Below, one piece after another: positions 34,411 through 44,983 of a DNA stretch of 64,000 nt. The notes under the pieces were generated by a model. It was given only the letters and a program-made list of their open reading frames with translations, was not told the DNA's origin and ran no database searches. How positions within the stretch are numbered: position 1 is the first letter of the stretch; the number at the start of each line of letters is the position of its first letter. Both the position numbers and the translations under genes were made by a program. This stretch comes from Halomonas halocynthiae DSM 14573. GTDB taxonomy: Bacteria; Pseudomonadota; Gammaproteobacteria; Pseudomonadales; Halomonadaceae. The stretch lies in assembly GCF_000425725.1 (NCBI RefSeq), contig NZ_AUDZ01000015.1, forward strand, positions 123,260 through 187,259, written 5' to 3'.

Positions 34411-34722
34411 ATGTACGCAATTATCAAGAGCGGCGGTAAGCAGTACCGCGTTCAGGAAGGCCAGACCCTCAAGCTTGAGAAGCTGGAAGTTCCGACAGGC
34501 GAAACCATCGACTTTGATGAAGTGCTGCTGATCGGCAACGATGATGATGTCAAGATCGGTGCGCCGATGCTTGAAGGCGCTAAAGTGTCTGCAGAGGTCG
34601 TGTCTCACGGCCGTGGCGAGAAAGTGACTATCATCAAGTTCCGTCGCCGCAAGCACAGCATGCGTCGTCAGGGCCACCGTCAGTGGTTTACTGAAGTTAA
34701 GATCACCGGGATCAGCGCGTAA
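34411..34722 (+). CDS. rplU: 50S ribosomal protein L21
   Basis: A 103-residue L21 with the diagnostic N-terminus [17 protein letters not shown] and the C-terminal [16 protein letters not shown], which interact with 23S rRNA domain VI. The start follows GGAGAGAG. The in-frame ATG at 34267 is upstream of the promoter and is rejected. It is co-transcribed with rpmA 31 nt downstream. Confidence 0.98.
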   Translation: MYAIIKSGGKQYRVQEGQTLKLEKLEVPTGETIDFDEVLLIGNDDDVKIGAPMLEGAKVSAEVVSHGRGEKVTIIKFRRRKHSMRRQGHRQWFTEVKITGISA

Positions 34723-34753
34723 GCGTATCCCCTGAACGAGCGAGGACGTTACA

Positions 34754-35011
34754 ATGGCTCATAAGAAGGCAGCGGGTTCCACACGGAACGGTCGCGATAG
34801 TGAATCCAAGCGTTTGGGCGTGAAGCTGTTTGGTGGCCAGGCTGTGGCACCGGGCAACATCATCGTCCGCCAGCGCGGCACCAAGTTCCACGCCGGTAAT
34901 GGTGTTGGTATCGGCAAAGATCACACCCTGTTTGCTCTGGGCGAAGGCGTGGTCAAGTTCGAGACCAAGGGTCCGAAAAACCGCAAGTTCGTGAGCATCG
35001 TCTCTGCCTGA
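34754..35011 (+). CDS. rpmA: 50S ribosomal protein L27
   Basis: L27 reaches with its N-terminal tail into the peptidyl transferase centre. The 85-residue protein starts [22 protein letters not shown] and has [21 protein letters not shown], split here only for brevity. No N-terminal cleaved extension of the Firmicute type is present. A strong terminator follows. Confidence 0.98.
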   Translation: MAHKKAAGSTRNGRDSESKRLGVKLFGGQAVAPGNIIVRQRGTKFHAGNGVGIGKDHTLFALGEGVVKFETKGPKNRKFVSIVSA

Positions 35012-35032
35012 GACTGCCCGAACCTGTAGTAT

Positions 35033-35062
35033 AAAAGGCCCCGCCACAGCGGGGCCTTTTTG
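35033..35062 (+). terminator. Terminator after rpmA
   Basis: AAAAGGCCCCGC and GCGGGGCCTTTT form a perfect 12-bp stem with a CACA loop and a T-run. It separates rplU-rpmA from obgE, whose start is 36 nt further on. Confidence 0.95.
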
Positions 35063-35097
35063 TATCATGACGGTATTGTCCGTCAGGAGATTGTTAG

Positions 35098-36294
35098 ATG
35101 CAGTTCGTCGACGAAGCCTCGATCATCGCGGAAGCCGGTAATGGCGGAAGTGGTTGCATGAGTTTCCGCCGTGAGAAGTACGTGCCTAAAGGCGGCCCCG
35201 ATGGCGGTGATGGCGGTCATGGCGGTAGTGTCTATCTGATCGGTGATGATGCGCTCAATACGCTGATTGATTTCAGGTACCAGCGTTTCTATAAAGCCAC
35301 CAATGGTCGGCCTGGTCAGGGCAAGCAGATGAGTGGTCGTGCCGGTGAGGATTTGCACGTCAAGGTGCCGGTCGGTACGACAGTGATCGATGAAGATACC
35401 CTCGAAGTCATTGCTGATGTGACTGAAATTGGCCAAGTGGTATTGGTGGCTCAGGGCGGTCGCAGAGGGCTTGGTAACATTCACTTCAAGTCATCCACTA
35501 ATCGCGCGCCGCGCCGTACGACGCAAGGCACTGATGGTGAACGCCGCAACCTGCGTCTTGAAATGAAAGTCATGGCGGATGTGGGGCTGCTGGGCTTGCC
35601 GAATGCAGGTAAGTCAACACTGATTCGCTCGGTGTCGGCTGCTAAGCCTAAGGTGGCTAACTATCCGTTTACTACGCTAGTGCCTAATCTCGGCGTGGTG
35701 AAACTGGGCCAGCATGAGCATTTCGTGATGGCTGATGTGCCGGGGTTGATTGAGGGGGCCTCTGATGGGGCAGGGCTTGGGTTGCGTTTTCTTAAGCACC
35801 TGACGCGCACGCGGTTATTGTTTCATGTGGTTGATGTCGCGCCGTTTGATGAGTCTGACCCAGTAGATGCTGCACAAGCTATTACGCTTGAGCTTGGTCA
35901 GTTTTCGCCGACTCTAGCCGAGCGCCCTCGCTGGCTGGTGCTCAATAAACTGGACCTGTTACCTGAAGACCAGCGCGATGTTGTGGTTGATGACATCCTT
36001 GCGCGCTTGGAGCATGACGGGCCAGTGTTCTGCATTTCGGCCATCAGTGGCGAAGGTACGTCGGCGTTAGTGCAGGCGGCGCATCGCTGGCTGACCGAAC
36101 AGCGTCAGCTTGAGAGTGAGGATGAGCAGGCCGCAGAGTATGAGCGGGAAATGTGTCGTCGTATGGAAGATGAAGCGGTAGCGAGGACTGAGACCCGTTT
36201 GGGGCATCAGCGTCGTAAGCGTCTCGATGAAGGTGACGACGATGATGATTTCGATGATGACGACTATGACGTCAAAATCGAGTATGCACCCTGA
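35098..36294 (+). CDS. obgE: GTPase ObgE/CgtA
   Basis: Obg is an essential GTPase in 50S subunit assembly and stress signalling. The 398-residue protein has the Gly-rich Obg fold (about residues 1-158), the GTPase domain with G1 GLPNAGKST (about 166-174), G3 [12 protein letters not shown] and G4 NKLD, and a long acidic tail ([15 protein letters not shown]) as in many gammaproteobacterial members. AGGAG precedes the ATG. Order rpmA-obgE-proB is typical. Confidence 0.97.
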   Translation: MQFVDEASIIAEAGNGGSGCMSFRREKYVPKGGPDGGDGGHGGSVYLIGDDALNTLIDFRYQRFYKATNGRPGQGKQMSGRAGEDLHVKVPVGTTVIDEDTLEVIADVTEIGQVVLVAQGGRRGLGNIHFKSSTNRAPRRTTQGTDGERRNLRLEMKVMADVGLLGLPNAGKSTLIRSVSAAKPKVANYPFTTLVPNLGVVKLGQHEHFVMADVPGLIEGASDGAGLGLRFLKHLTRTRLLFHVVDVAPFDESDPVDAAQAITLELGQFSPTLAERPRWLVLNKLDLLPEDQRDVVVDDILARLEHDGPVFCISAISGEGTSALVQAAHRWLTEQRQLESEDEQAAEYEREMCRRMEDEAVARTETRLGHQRRKRLDEGDDDDDFDDDDYDVKIEYAP

Positions 36295-36317
36295 GCGTTC
36301 CTGGAGTTGAGGGCAGG

Positions 36318-37457
36318 ATGGCGAGCAAGGAACAGGTACCTGGGCGTGAAGCCCTAAAGTCTATGCGCCGAGTTGTGGTCAAGATCGGTAGTGCGCTGCT
36401 GACCAATGATGGTCGAGATCTTGATGACGCGGCAATCGGTGGCTGGGTTGACCAGATTGCGGTACTGCACCAGCGTGGTATTGAAGTGATACTGGTGTCA
36501 TCTGGAGCGGTAGCCGCTGGAATGGTGCGGTTAGGCTGGCGGGTTAGGCCGTCTACCGTGCATGAGCTTCAGGCGGCTGCTGCGGTAGGCCAAAATGGTT
36601 TGACTGAGTGTTATGAGAGTCATTTTGAGCGCCATGGCTTGATCACGGCTCAAGTCTTGCTGACTCATGACGATCTCTCCAACCGTAAGCGTTACCTTAA
36701 TGCGCGGTCGGCACTGCGTACGCTGGTTGGGTTGCACGTTGTGCCAGTGATTAATGAAAATGACACGGTAGTCACTGATGAGATCCGCTTTGGCGACAAC
36801 GATACCTTAGGCGCTCTGGTAGCTAATTTGCTGGAAGCCGATGCGCTGGTCATTCTTACGGATCAGGAAGGGTTATTTGATGCAGACCCGCGCCATAATT
36901 CACGGGCGCAGATGATCAGTGAAGGGCGAGCCAGTGATCCACAGCTTGCCGCAGTGGCCGGCGGCGGTGGTGCGCTGGGGCGTGGAGGTATGAGTACTAA
37001 GGTGAGAGCCGCGCGTCTCGCTGCGCGTTCTGGTGCCGTGACAGTGATTGCCAGTGGTCGTCAGCCAAGTGTGCTGACGCGTTTGGCCTCGGGCGAGGCG
37101 CTAGGCACTTTGTTGACGCCAGATCAAGCACCTATTGCGGCACGTAAGCGCTGGTTAGCAGGCCAGCTGCAGGTGCGGGGTAGTGTTACGCTGGATGCAG
37201 GTGCAGTAAACGTGCTGAGAAGTAGTGGTTCTAGCCTGCTGCCTGTAGGAGTTAAGGCGCTGAGCGGTGATTTTGTGCGTGGTGATATGGTGTTGTGCCT
37301 TGATGAGGGCGGCCAGCGAGTGGCTAAAGGTCTGGTCAACTATGGTGCCGTTGATGCGCGTAAGCTGTTGGGGCAGCCCAGTCGGCGTATCGAGACGATT
37401 CTTGGTTACATAGAAGGTCCGGAGCTGATTCATCGCGACAACCTGGTTGTGCTTTAG
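36318..37457 (+). CDS. proB: Glutamate 5-kinase
   Basis: ProB phosphorylates glutamate in the first, proline-inhibited step of proline synthesis. In halophiles proline can also serve as an osmolyte. The 379-residue protein has the amino-acid kinase domain ([45 protein letters not shown]-type segment seen as [13 protein letters not shown]) and a C-terminal PUA domain from about residue 280. It starts 23 nt after obgE, the usual arrangement. Unlike E. coli there is no adjacent proA. Confidence 0.95.
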   Translation: MASKEQVPGREALKSMRRVVVKIGSALLTNDGRDLDDAAIGGWVDQIAVLHQRGIEVILVSSGAVAAGMVRLGWRVRPSTVHELQAAAAVGQNGLTECYESHFERHGLITAQVLLTHDDLSNRKRYLNARSALRTLVGLHVVPVINENDTVVTDEIRFGDNDTLGALVANLLEADALVILTDQEGLFDADPRHNSRAQMISEGRASDPQLAAVAGGGGALGRGGMSTKVRAARLAARSGAVTVIASGRQPSVLTRLASGEALGTLLTPDQAPIAARKRWLAGQLQVRGSVTLDAGAVNVLRSSGSSLLPVGVKALSGDFVRGDMVLCLDEGGQRVAKGLVNYGAVDARKLLGQPSRRIETILGYIEGPELIHRDNLVVL

Positions 37458-37613
37458 CGTCATGCTGGAATATGCGGCCTCAGGAGAGGGTAAGGCGAAG
37501 CCCAGAGATTTGCGTCTGCTCTTGACAAGGCTAGCAGGCGGGCGTTTGGCGTGATAGGATGCGCCATCCTCTCAGACACGACCCGTACGATTGCGTGGTT
37601 CAAACGCAGTCGA

Positions 37614-37629
37614 CAAAATGGTCATTTTG
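37614..37629. promoter_or_regulatory. Palindrome upstream of rpsT
   Basis: CAAAATG-GT-CATTTTG is a 7-bp inverted repeat with a two-base centre, 92 nt before the rpsT start. It could be an operator or a small leader hairpin. No matching regulator is evident. The remaining proB-rpsT gap (37458-37721) shows no gene. Confidence 0.4.
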
Positions 37630-37721
37630 GCGGGGAGGTTTGTATTTCCCTGTTAAGTCAAATACTTATCATATGCCGTCAATAACGTTGATGGCGACAA
37701 CTTTCTCCAAGGAGACAGTCA

Positions 37722-37988
37722 GTGGCTAATAGTAAGCAAGCCAAAAAGCGCGCCCGTCAGGCTGAAGGCCGTCGTGTACTGAAATCTGGCCAGCGTAGCC
37801 TGGTTCGTACGTATATCAAGCGCGTCATCAAGGCGATTAACGGTGGTGACCATGCTGTTGCCATGGCGGAATTCCAGCAGGCGCAGCGGGTTATCGATCG
37901 CATTGCTGACAAGGATGTACTGTCCAAGAAAAAGGCAGCACGCTTGAAGAGTCGTTTGAACAAGCGTATCAAGGCTTTGGCTGCGTAA
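37722..37988 (+). CDS. rpsT: 30S ribosomal protein S20
   Basis: S20 is an 88-residue helical protein at the base of the 30S body. It reads MANSKQAKKRARQAEGRR at the N-terminus and is rich in Lys/Arg. It starts at GTG (37722) after GGAGAC; non-ATG starts are known for rpsT in other gammaproteobacteria (UUG in E. coli), where they serve autoregulation. A strong terminator follows. Confidence 0.97.
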   Translation: MANSKQAKKRARQAEGRRVLKSGQRSLVRTYIKRVIKAINGGDHAVAMAEFQQAQRVIDRIADKDVLSKKKAARLKSRLNKRIKALAA

Positions 37989-38034
37989 TACGCCGGACGC
38001 CTCTGGTTGCCTGTTTGAGTGCGGGCATGCCAAT

Positions 38035-38062
38035 AAAAAACCGGCTACGGCCGGTTTTTTTT
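38035..38062 (+). terminator. Terminator after rpsT
   Basis: AAAAAACCGGC and GCCGGTTTTTT form an 11-bp stem with a TACG loop and eight T residues. The A-run also allows use from the opposite strand. Confidence 0.95.
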
Positions 38063-38112
38063 GTGTCTACAAGGTCTTGTGTATTTCTTATCTGGCGAAT
38101 TAAGGAGGCGTC

Positions 38113-39717
38113 TTGAATAAACCAGCCCTGCCGCCCGAGCCCTCTGCAGCTAATGACAACGCGCCTGCCCTGACACATCGGCGTGGTGGTTTAATGCGCT
38201 CGGGAATGATCGTCAGTGTTATGACGATGTTGTCGCGAGTCATGGGCTTGGCGCGAGATGTGGTGATTGCCGCTCTATTTGGTGCAGGCTCGGGCGCAGA
38301 TGCTTTCTTTGTCGCTTTTAAGATCCCTAATTTTTTGCGCCGACTGTTTGCTGAAGGGGCGTTTAACCAGGCTTTTGTGCCGGTGCTGTCGGAATACGCC
38401 ACTCAACGAAGCAAAGAAGAGGTGCGTGAATTATTAGACGCCACAGCAGGTAGTTTGGCCGTGGTGTTGCTATTGATTACAGCGCTGGCAATGTTTGCCG
38501 CGCCTTGGCTGGTATGGGCTTTTGCGCCAGGCTTTTCGCGTGACCCGGAAAAGTTGGCATTGACCGCTGACATGCTGCGGCTGACGTTTCCTTACTTGTT
38601 TTTGATTTCGTTAACGGCGTTTTCTGGCAGTGTGCTCAATACGTGGAATCGTTTTGCCGTGCCGGCATTTACGCCTGTCCTGCTCAACCTGTCATTGATT
38701 GGGGCAGCGCTGCTGTTAACTCCACTGTTGGCTAGTCCGGCCATGGCGCTGGCTTGGGGCGTGTTAATTGCGGGTGCCGCCCAACTCGTGTTTCAGGTGC
38801 CGTTTCTGGCTCGGCTTGGCTTGATGCCTAAACCGTGGCCGAACTTCGCTCATGAAGGCGTGAGGCGCATCATGAAGCTGATGGCGCCGGCGTTGTTTGG
38901 TGTGTCGGTGTCGCAGATCAACCTGCTATTGGATACTGTGCTGGCTTCGTTGCTGGCCGCGGGCAGCGTATCTTGGCTGTATTATTCCGACCGCTTGGTT
39001 GAGCTTCCGTTAGGTGTGTTTGGCGTTGCCATTGGTACGGTGATTCTGCCAGCGTTGTCGAGACGTCATGCGGATCAGTCAAGCGAGCATTTTGCGGCGA
39101 TGCTGGACTGGGCGATTCGTACCGTGCTGTTACTTGGTTTGCCTGCTGCATTGGCGCTTACGGTGTTGGCGGAGCCGCTGTTGATCACGCTGTTTCACTA
39201 CGGCGCCATGACCGATCATGACATCAGCATGTCAGCGATGAGCTTGCGAGCCTATTCGGTGGGGCTGGTGGCGTTTATGTTGATCAAGGTGCTGGCGCCG
39301 GGCTTTTTTGCGCGACAAGACACCAAAACGCCAGTGAAGGTTGGCATTGTGGCCATGGTTGCCAATATGTTGTTTAACTTGCTGCTGATTTGGCCGTTGG
39401 CCCATGCTGGCCTAGCGCTGGCTACGGCAATGTCTGCATTCCTCAATGCTGGCTTGCTGGGCTGGCTGCTGTATCGTGATGGGGTGCTGGTTTTTCAACC
39501 GGGTTGGCGGCGTTACGCGGTACAGCTGGTTGGCGGTTGTGTATTGATGGGCATTGGACTGAGCTGGTTGATGCCGGAGTGGCAGCAGTGGCTTGGTTGG
39601 TCGTTGTGGCAACGAGTTAGCTGGCTGTTGCTGTTGGTGGTGGTAGGTACAGCAATATATTTTGCTTGGCTTGCGGCGCTTGGTATGCGCCTGAGGCATT
39701 TTCGCATTATTAACTAA
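38113..39717 (+). CDS. murJ: Lipid II flippase MurJ
   Basis: MurJ (MviN) moves lipid II across the inner membrane for peptidoglycan synthesis. The 534-residue protein shows about 14 hydrophobic segments and the family motifs VSVMTMLSRVMGLARDVVIAA (shortened: LSRVMGLARD), NFLRRLFAEGAFNQAFVPV and ALFNYGAMT-like HYGAMTDHD. The start is TTG 38113, preceded by AAGGAGG at the right distance; an internal ATG 81 nt downstream is the alternative. It follows rpsT and precedes ribF, the conserved order. Confidence 0.95.
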   Translation: MNKPALPPEPSAANDNAPALTHRRGGLMRSGMIVSVMTMLSRVMGLARDVVIAALFGAGSGADAFFVAFKIPNFLRRLFAEGAFNQAFVPVLSEYATQRSKEEVRELLDATAGSLAVVLLLITALAMFAAPWLVWAFAPGFSRDPEKLALTADMLRLTFPYLFLISLTAFSGSVLNTWNRFAVPAFTPVLLNLSLIGAALLLTPLLASPAMALAWGVLIAGAAQLVFQVPFLARLGLMPKPWPNFAHEGVRRIMKLMAPALFGVSVSQINLLLDTVLASLLAAGSVSWLYYSDRLVELPLGVFGVAIGTVILPALSRRHADQSSEHFAAMLDWAIRTVLLLGLPAALALTVLAEPLLITLFHYGAMTDHDISMSAMSLRAYSVGLVAFMLIKVLAPGFFARQDTKTPVKVGIVAMVANMLFNLLLIWPLAHAGLALATAMSAFLNAGLLGWLLYRDGVLVFQPGWRRYAVQLVGGCVLMGIGLSWLMPEWQQWLGWSLWQRVSWLLLLVVVGTAIYFAWLAALGMRLRHFRIIN

Positions 39718-39758
39718 GGTCTTTGTTGACGTGTATAGCCTTGGCGAGTAGTAGGCGG

Positions 39759-39787
39759 CTGTCAAGGCGGTCTCGGTCCGTTATAAT
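39759..39787 (+). promoter_or_regulatory. Promoter upstream of ribF-ileS-lspA
   Basis: CTGTCA (39759-39764), a 17-base spacer and TATAAT (39782-39787), 80 nt before the ribF ATG. It should drive the ribF-ileS-lspA-fkpB transcription unit. Confidence 0.65.
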
Positions 39788-39866
39788 CGACCTCTTTACT
39801 TGGTTTATCGCCAGCTTTTGGTGGCGTTAACGATTTTATTCATTTTGGTAACCTGGCATAACGCCC

Positions 39867-40898
39867 ATGCAACTGATTCGGGGATTGCACAATCTGCGCG
39901 AGGCGCATCGTGGCTGCGTGGCAACCATTGGTAACTTCGATGGTGTGCACCGCGGCCACCAGGCCATTCTTGAGCAACTGCGCGAACACGCCAGTACCCT
40001 AGGGGTGCCGGTTTGTGTGGTGGTGTTTGAGCCTCAGCCACGGGAGTTTTTTGCTGGTGACCAAGCGCTACCACGGCTTAGTCGCCTGCGCGATAAACTT
40101 CAGCTATTAGCTGAGCAGGGCGTGGACCAGGTTCTGTGCCTGCCGTTCAATGATGCCTTGCGTAGTCTGACAGCCGACGAGTTCATTGCTCGTGTGCTGG
40201 TTGGGGGGCTGGGTGTACGCCATCTGGTGGTGGGTGATGACTTCCGCTTTGGCTGTGATAGGCGAGGTGACTTCACGTTATTACAGCGCGCTGGAGACCA
40301 CCTCGGCTTTACGGTTGAGCATACCCGAACGTTTCTGCTGGATGGGGAGCGCGTATCTAGCACTCGGGTACGTACGCTGTTAGCCAGTGGCAACTTCGCA
40401 CAAACCGCACGAATGCTGGGGCACCCTTACTGGTTGAGCGGCCGCGTGGTGCGGGATCGCCAGCTAGGTCGCACCATCGGCACGCCCACGGCGAATCTAC
40501 CTCAATTACAGCGCCCTATGGCGCTGAAGGGCGTGTACGCAGCGGTTGCCGAACTGCCCAGTGGCGAGCGCTTCGATAGCGTAATGAATATAGGCTGGCG
40601 TCCCACAGTAGGTAGCGAGCGGCCAATACTTGAAGTACACCTGTTTGATTTCGACGGGAATTTGTACGGCCAACGATTGGTGGTCGTGCCTTGCGCCAAG
40701 CTGCGCGGTGAAATGAAGTTTGATGGTATTGATGCGCTGCGCACTCAGATACAGCATGACCAGCAGCGGGCACGGCGGTTATTTGCCAAGGCTCGGGCTG
40801 AGCAAGATACTCTTCCTCTGGCATCGGCGCCGTTGGCGTGCGAAGCCGCGATTTCTGACTCCTCGGTGGCGTTTCCCACCGACCATGACGACGGCTGA
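39867..40898 (+). CDS. ribF: Bifunctional riboflavin kinase/FAD synthetase
   Basis: RibF phosphorylates riboflavin to FMN and adenylates FMN to FAD. The 343-residue protein has the N-terminal nucleotidyltransferase domain with [15 protein letters not shown] and [22 protein letters not shown], and the C-terminal kinase domain ([40 protein letters not shown]). It is 11 nt from ileS, as in other gammaproteobacteria. The C-terminal 30 residues are an unusual Ala/Ser-rich extension. Confidence 0.96.
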   Translation: MQLIRGLHNLREAHRGCVATIGNFDGVHRGHQAILEQLREHASTLGVPVCVVVFEPQPREFFAGDQALPRLSRLRDKLQLLAEQGVDQVLCLPFNDALRSLTADEFIARVLVGGLGVRHLVVGDDFRFGCDRRGDFTLLQRAGDHLGFTVEHTRTFLLDGERVSSTRVRTLLASGNFAQTARMLGHPYWLSGRVVRDRQLGRTIGTPTANLPQLQRPMALKGVYAAVAELPSGERFDSVMNIGWRPTVGSERPILEVHLFDFDGNLYGQRLVVVPCAKLRGEMKFDGIDALRTQIQHDQQRARRLFAKARAEQDTLPLASAPLACEAAISDSSVAFPTDHDDG

Positions 40899-40909
40899 CC
40901 TCCAGGATT

Positions 40910-43744
40910 ATGAGCGACTACAAACACACTCTGAATCTGCCAGAAACCGAATTCCCCATGCGCGGCATGCTACCTAAGCGGGAGCCTGCAAGGCTGGCTC
41001 AGTGGCAGGAAATGGATATTTACCACCGCCTGCGTGAAGCGCGTGCTGGTCGTGAGCTGTTTGTGCTGCACGATGGCCCTCCATATGCCAATGGTAGTAT
41101 CCATATTGGCCATGCGCTGAACAAGATTCTTAAAGATATTATCGTCAAGTCCAAAAACTTGGCAGGTTTTGATGCGCCGTATGTGCCGGGTTGGGACTGT
41201 CATGGTTTGCCCATTGAGCACAAAGTTGAAACAACGCATGGTAAGCACTTGGAGTCGCAGCAGGCGCGTGCGCTGTGCCGTGAATATGCCGCCGAGCAAA
41301 TTGATGAGCAGCGTCAAGGGTTCATTCGGTTGGGTGTGATGGGGGACTGGGCGAACCCCTACCGCACTATGGATTTCACCAATGAGGCGGGTGAGATTCG
41401 TGCGTTGTCGGAAATGGTGAAAGGTGGCTATGTCTTTAAGGGACTCAAGCCGGTTAACTGGTGCTTTGACTGTGGTTCGGCCTTAGCTGAAGCAGAAGTT
41501 GAGTATGCCGATAAGCAGTCTGATGCCATTGACGTGGCGTTCTCGTGTGCTGAACCTGAGAAATTGGCGGCGGCCTTTGGCATGGATACGCTGCCTAAGC
41601 CTGCAGCGGTAGTTATCTGGACCACCACACCTTGGACTATTCCGGCTAACCAGGCCCTTAATGTACACCCTGAGTTCACTTATGCGCTGGTGGATGTGGG
41701 TAATCGTTTGCTGCTGTTGGCTGAGGAGCTGGTTGAAAGCTGTCTGGAACGCTTTGGTCTGACGGGTGACATTATTGCGACTGCCAGCGGTGAGCGGCTG
41801 GAGCTAATCGCGTTTGACCACCCGTTCTACCCGCGGCGTTCGCCGGTATATCTGGCTGACTATGTGGAGTCCGACGTTGGTAGTACCGGTATTGTTCATT
41901 CGGCTCCAGCCTACGGCGTAGACGACTTCAATACCTGCCGTGCCTACGGCATGAGCTTTGATGAAATTGAAAGCCCGGTGGGCAGTAACGGCGTGTATGC
42001 CGATGACCTGCCGTTCTTTGGCGGGCAGATGATCTGGAAAGCCAATCTGCAAATTGTCGCCAAGCTGGATGCAGTGGATGCGTTGATGGCGCACCAGTCG
42101 ATAACTCATAGCTACATGCATTGCTGGCGTCACAAAACGCCGGTGATCTATCGTGCGACGGCTCAGTGGTTTGTCGGTATGGATCTTGCCGGACATGACG
42201 GCCGAACCTTGCGTGAAAAGGCGCTGGAAGGTGTCGAGGCGACGACCTTTACCCCAGCTTGGGGGAAGGCGCGGCTACATGCCATGATTGCCAACCGCCC
42301 AGACTGGTGTATCTCGCGTCAGCGCAACTGGGGGGTGCCGATTCCTTTCTTCCTGCACAAGCAGACTGGTGAGCTGCATCCGCGCACCGTTGAGTTGATG
42401 GAAGAAGCCGCCAAACGCGTCGAAGCTGAAGGCATTGATGCTTGGTTTAATCTTGACCCTGCTGAGCTGCTGGGTGATGAGGCCGAAAACTACGACAAAG
42501 CCACAGATACGCTAGATGTGTGGTTTGACTCCGGCACCACTCACTACCATGTACTGCGTGGGTCGCATCCTTATGGCCATGAGCAAGGCCCGCGTGCAGA
42601 CCTGTACCTGGAAGGCTCGGACCAACATCGCGGCTGGTTCCACTCGTCGCTGTTGACCGGTGCAGCCATTGACGGTCATCCGCCCTATCGACAGCTTCTG
42701 ACTCATGGTTTTACCGTGGATGAGAAGGGGCGAAAACAGTCCAAATCGTTGGGTAATGTCGTGGCTCCTCAGGCAGTTATGGACAAGATGGGGGCAGATA
42801 TTCTGCGCTTGTGGGTAGCGTCCGCTGACTACTCGGGTGAAATGGCGGTTTCTGATGAGATCCTCAAGCGTACAGCCGATGTGTATCGCCGCATTCGTAA
42901 CACGTCGCGCTTTTTGTTAGCTAACCTGAACGGTTTTGATCCTGAACGTGACGCGCTGGCTTTTGATGACATGCTGGCGCTTGACCAGTGGGTGGTGGAC
43001 CGTGCCGCTCAGTTGCAGTCACGTATTCAAACGGCCTATGACGAATACCGTTTCCTGGATGTTTATCAGCAGGTGCATGGTTTCTGTGCTCGTGAGCTGG
43101 GCGGCTTCTATTTGGATGTAATTAAGGACCGCCAGTACACCACTCAGGCTGACTCAGTGGCGCGTCGCAGTGCTCAAACGGCGCTCTATCATGTGGTGCA
43201 GGCGCTGGCGCGTTGGGTTGCCCCGATCATCAGCTTTACGGCAGAAGAGATTTTCGAAAATATTCCAGGGTCGCGAGCTGACAGCGTGCTGCTTGAAGAA
43301 TATTACACCGAGCTTGGCACCCTGGCTGATGGCGCTGCGATGGGGCGCGAGTTCTGGGAGCGTGTGCTTAACGTCAAACAGGCAGTGAATAAATGCTTGG
43401 AAGAGGCGCGTAACGCCAAGGTTATCAAGGGCAGCCTAGCCGCAGAAGTTACTCTGTATGTGGATGATAGCCTACGCAGTACGCTGGAAGCGTTGGGGGA
43501 TGAACTGCGTTTTGTGATGCTGACAAGCGATGTGCATTTGTCACCTCTAGCGGATGGAGAGGCTGCAGAGGCCACTGAACTTGATGGGCTGAAAGTTGCC
43601 GTAATGACCAGCGAGCATAAAAAATGTGAGCGTTGCTGGCACCACCGCCCAGATGTTGGTCAGCATGCAGGGCATGACGACTTATGCGGGCGTTGTGTAA
43701 GCAATTTGCCGGATGGTAAAGGCGAGACGCGTCACTATGCATAA
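40910..43744 (+). CDS. ileS: Isoleucyl-tRNA synthetase
   Basis: IleS charges tRNA-Ile and edits misactivated valine. The 944-residue protein has the class-I HIGH motif ([11 protein letters not shown]), the CP1 editing domain ([14 protein letters not shown]), the zinc-ribbon C-terminus ([20 protein letters not shown]) typical of the bacterial type, and the second signature at about residue 607 as RKQSKSLGN. That is KQSKS instead of KMSKS; the codon CAG is clear. The change is at the variable second position, so activity should be retained. It lies between ribF and lspA. Confidence 0.97.
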   Translation: MSDYKHTLNLPETEFPMRGMLPKREPARLAQWQEMDIYHRLREARAGRELFVLHDGPPYANGSIHIGHALNKILKDIIVKSKNLAGFDAPYVPGWDCHGLPIEHKVETTHGKHLESQQARALCREYAAEQIDEQRQGFIRLGVMGDWANPYRTMDFTNEAGEIRALSEMVKGGYVFKGLKPVNWCFDCGSALAEAEVEYADKQSDAIDVAFSCAEPEKLAAAFGMDTLPKPAAVVIWTTTPWTIPANQALNVHPEFTYALVDVGNRLLLLAEELVESCLERFGLTGDIIATASGERLELIAFDHPFYPRRSPVYLADYVESDVGSTGIVHSAPAYGVDDFNTCRAYGMSFDEIESPVGSNGVYADDLPFFGGQMIWKANLQIVAKLDAVDALMAHQSITHSYMHCWRHKTPVIYRATAQWFVGMDLAGHDGRTLREKALEGVEATTFTPAWGKARLHAMIANRPDWCISRQRNWGVPIPFFLHKQTGELHPRTVELMEEAAKRVEAEGIDAWFNLDPAELLGDEAENYDKATDTLDVWFDSGTTHYHVLRGSHPYGHEQGPRADLYLEGSDQHRGWFHSSLLTGAAIDGHPPYRQLLTHGFTVDEKGRKQSKSLGNVVAPQAVMDKMGADILRLWVASADYSGEMAVSDEILKRTADVYRRIRNTSRFLLANLNGFDPERDALAFDDMLALDQWVVDRAAQLQSRIQTAYDEYRFLDVYQQVHGFCARELGGFYLDVIKDRQYTTQADSVARRSAQTALYHVVQALARWVAPIISFTAEEIFENIPGSRADSVLLEEYYTELGTLADGAAMGREFWERVLNVKQAVNKCLEEARNAKVIKGSLAAEVTLYVDDSLRSTLEALGDELRFVMLTSDVHLSPLADGEAAEATELDGLKVAVMTSEHKKCERCWHHRPDVGQHAGHDDLCGRCVSNLPDGKGETRHYA

Positions 43745-43775
43745 GGCCGGAAAGCGTGAGCCAAGCGGAGATACA

Positions 43776-44360
43776 ATGGACAAGCACCGGGCGGATAGTC
43801 CAGAGGTGAACGACAAACGGCAGGCTAACGACGCTGAAAGCATGGTCAAACAGCCGCCCATGCAGCAACCGTTACGGTGGTTGTTGCTCTCTTTGGTGGT
43901 CATTGCGTTAGACCTGGCCACCAAAGCCATGGCTTCCGCGTGGCTGGGGTATGCTCAGCCGCAGCCTGTGCTGCCGTTTTTTAATTTGACGCTGCTGCAT
44001 AACACCGGCGCGGCATTCAGCTTTCTTGCCGATCATCCCGGCTGGCAACGCTGGCTGTTCTCTACCATTGCGGTGGTGGCCAGTGTTGGCTTAGCGATTT
44101 GGCTTAGCCGTTTGCGCGCTGATGAAAAATTGATGGGGGCTGTCCTAGCGCTGATTATCGGCGGCGCGCTGGGCAACCTTTATGATCGTCTGGTGCATGG
44201 TTACGTGGTGGATTTTTTGTCGTTTCATGTCGCTGGATGGTATTACCCTGCTTTCAATGTGGCAGATGTTGCCATCACGTTGGGGGCAATGGGTTTGATT
44301 TGGGAGTCGCTGTTTGGCGAGCGCCTGCGTGCCAAGCGCCAGTCTAAGGGCCGAGTCTGA
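43776..44360 (+). CDS. lspA: Lipoprotein signal peptidase (signal peptidase II)
   Basis: LspA removes signal peptides from lipid-modified prolipoproteins in the inner membrane. The 194-residue protein has four membrane helices and the catalytic aspartates in GNLYDRLVHGYVVDF and FNVADVAIT. LLHNTGAAFSFL is also diagnostic. The start at 43776 has GCGGAG upstream. Compared with the usual 160-170 residues it has a polar N-terminal extension of about 30 residues (DKHRADSPEVNDKRQ). It follows ileS in the conserved order. Confidence 0.95.
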   Translation: MDKHRADSPEVNDKRQANDAESMVKQPPMQQPLRWLLLSLVVIALDLATKAMASAWLGYAQPQPVLPFFNLTLLHNTGAAFSFLADHPGWQRWLFSTIAVVASVGLAIWLSRLRADEKLMGAVLALIIGGALGNLYDRLVHGYVVDFLSFHVAGWYYPAFNVADVAITLGAMGLIWESLFGERLRAKRQSKGRV

Positions 44361-44428
44361 TGCCTTTATTGTATGCGCAATGCTTGGATTACTATTTAGT
44401 ACGCCTGTTATCGTGATGGAGACTCTCT

Positions 44429-44890
44429 ATGAGTGATTCCCAGACAGTTGGCTATCGCATCGACGATGGCATGGAAGTGACACTGCACTTCACTCTGAAG
44501 CTTGAAGACGGTACCGAACTGGACAGTACGCGCGACAAGTCGCCGGCGACTTTCCAGGTGGGTGATGGTAATTTGCCGCCGGGCTTCGAACATCATTTGC
44601 AGGGGATGAGTGCCGGTCAGTCTGGTACGTTTGAAATCAGCCCCGAGCATGGCTTCGGTCAGCATAATCCACAAAATGTGCAATTGATGTCCCGAGACCA
44701 GTTCGAAGCCGAAGTGCCGGAAGAGGGCGTCGTGATGTCATTTTCTGACGTTAGCGGTGGGGAGTTGCCAGGAGTGATCAAGTCGGTTGATGACAACCAG
44801 GTTGAGGTTGACTTTAATCATCCGCTGGCAGGCCGGACTCTGACGTTTGACGTTGAAATTCTGGACGTAAAACCAGCGACGACACACTGA
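44429..44890 (+). CDS. fkpB: FKBP-type peptidyl-prolyl isomerase (SlpA/FkpB)
   Basis: A 153-residue two-domain FKBP with an insert-in-flap domain, as in SlpA. It combines prolyl isomerase and chaperone activities in the cytosol. Key stretches are FTLKLEDGTELDSTRDKSPATFQ, shown in part as LEDGTELDST, then GDGNLPPGFEHHLQGM, HGFGQHNPQNVQ and DFNHPLAGRTLTFDVEI. It is placed between lspA and ispH, the standard neighbourhood in gammaproteobacteria. Confidence 0.95.
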   Translation: MSDSQTVGYRIDDGMEVTLHFTLKLEDGTELDSTRDKSPATFQVGDGNLPPGFEHHLQGMSAGQSGTFEISPEHGFGQHNPQNVQLMSRDQFEAEVPEEGVVMSFSDVSGGELPGVIKSVDDNQVEVDFNHPLAGRTLTFDVEILDVKPATTH

Positions 44891-44983
44891 GCGAATGGCT
44901 GACTTGAACGTTGGCGCGATGATGTTGGCGTTCTGTGTTGCTACTTTCGATACATGATGCCAAGGCATCGAGGCGAGGCGAAC

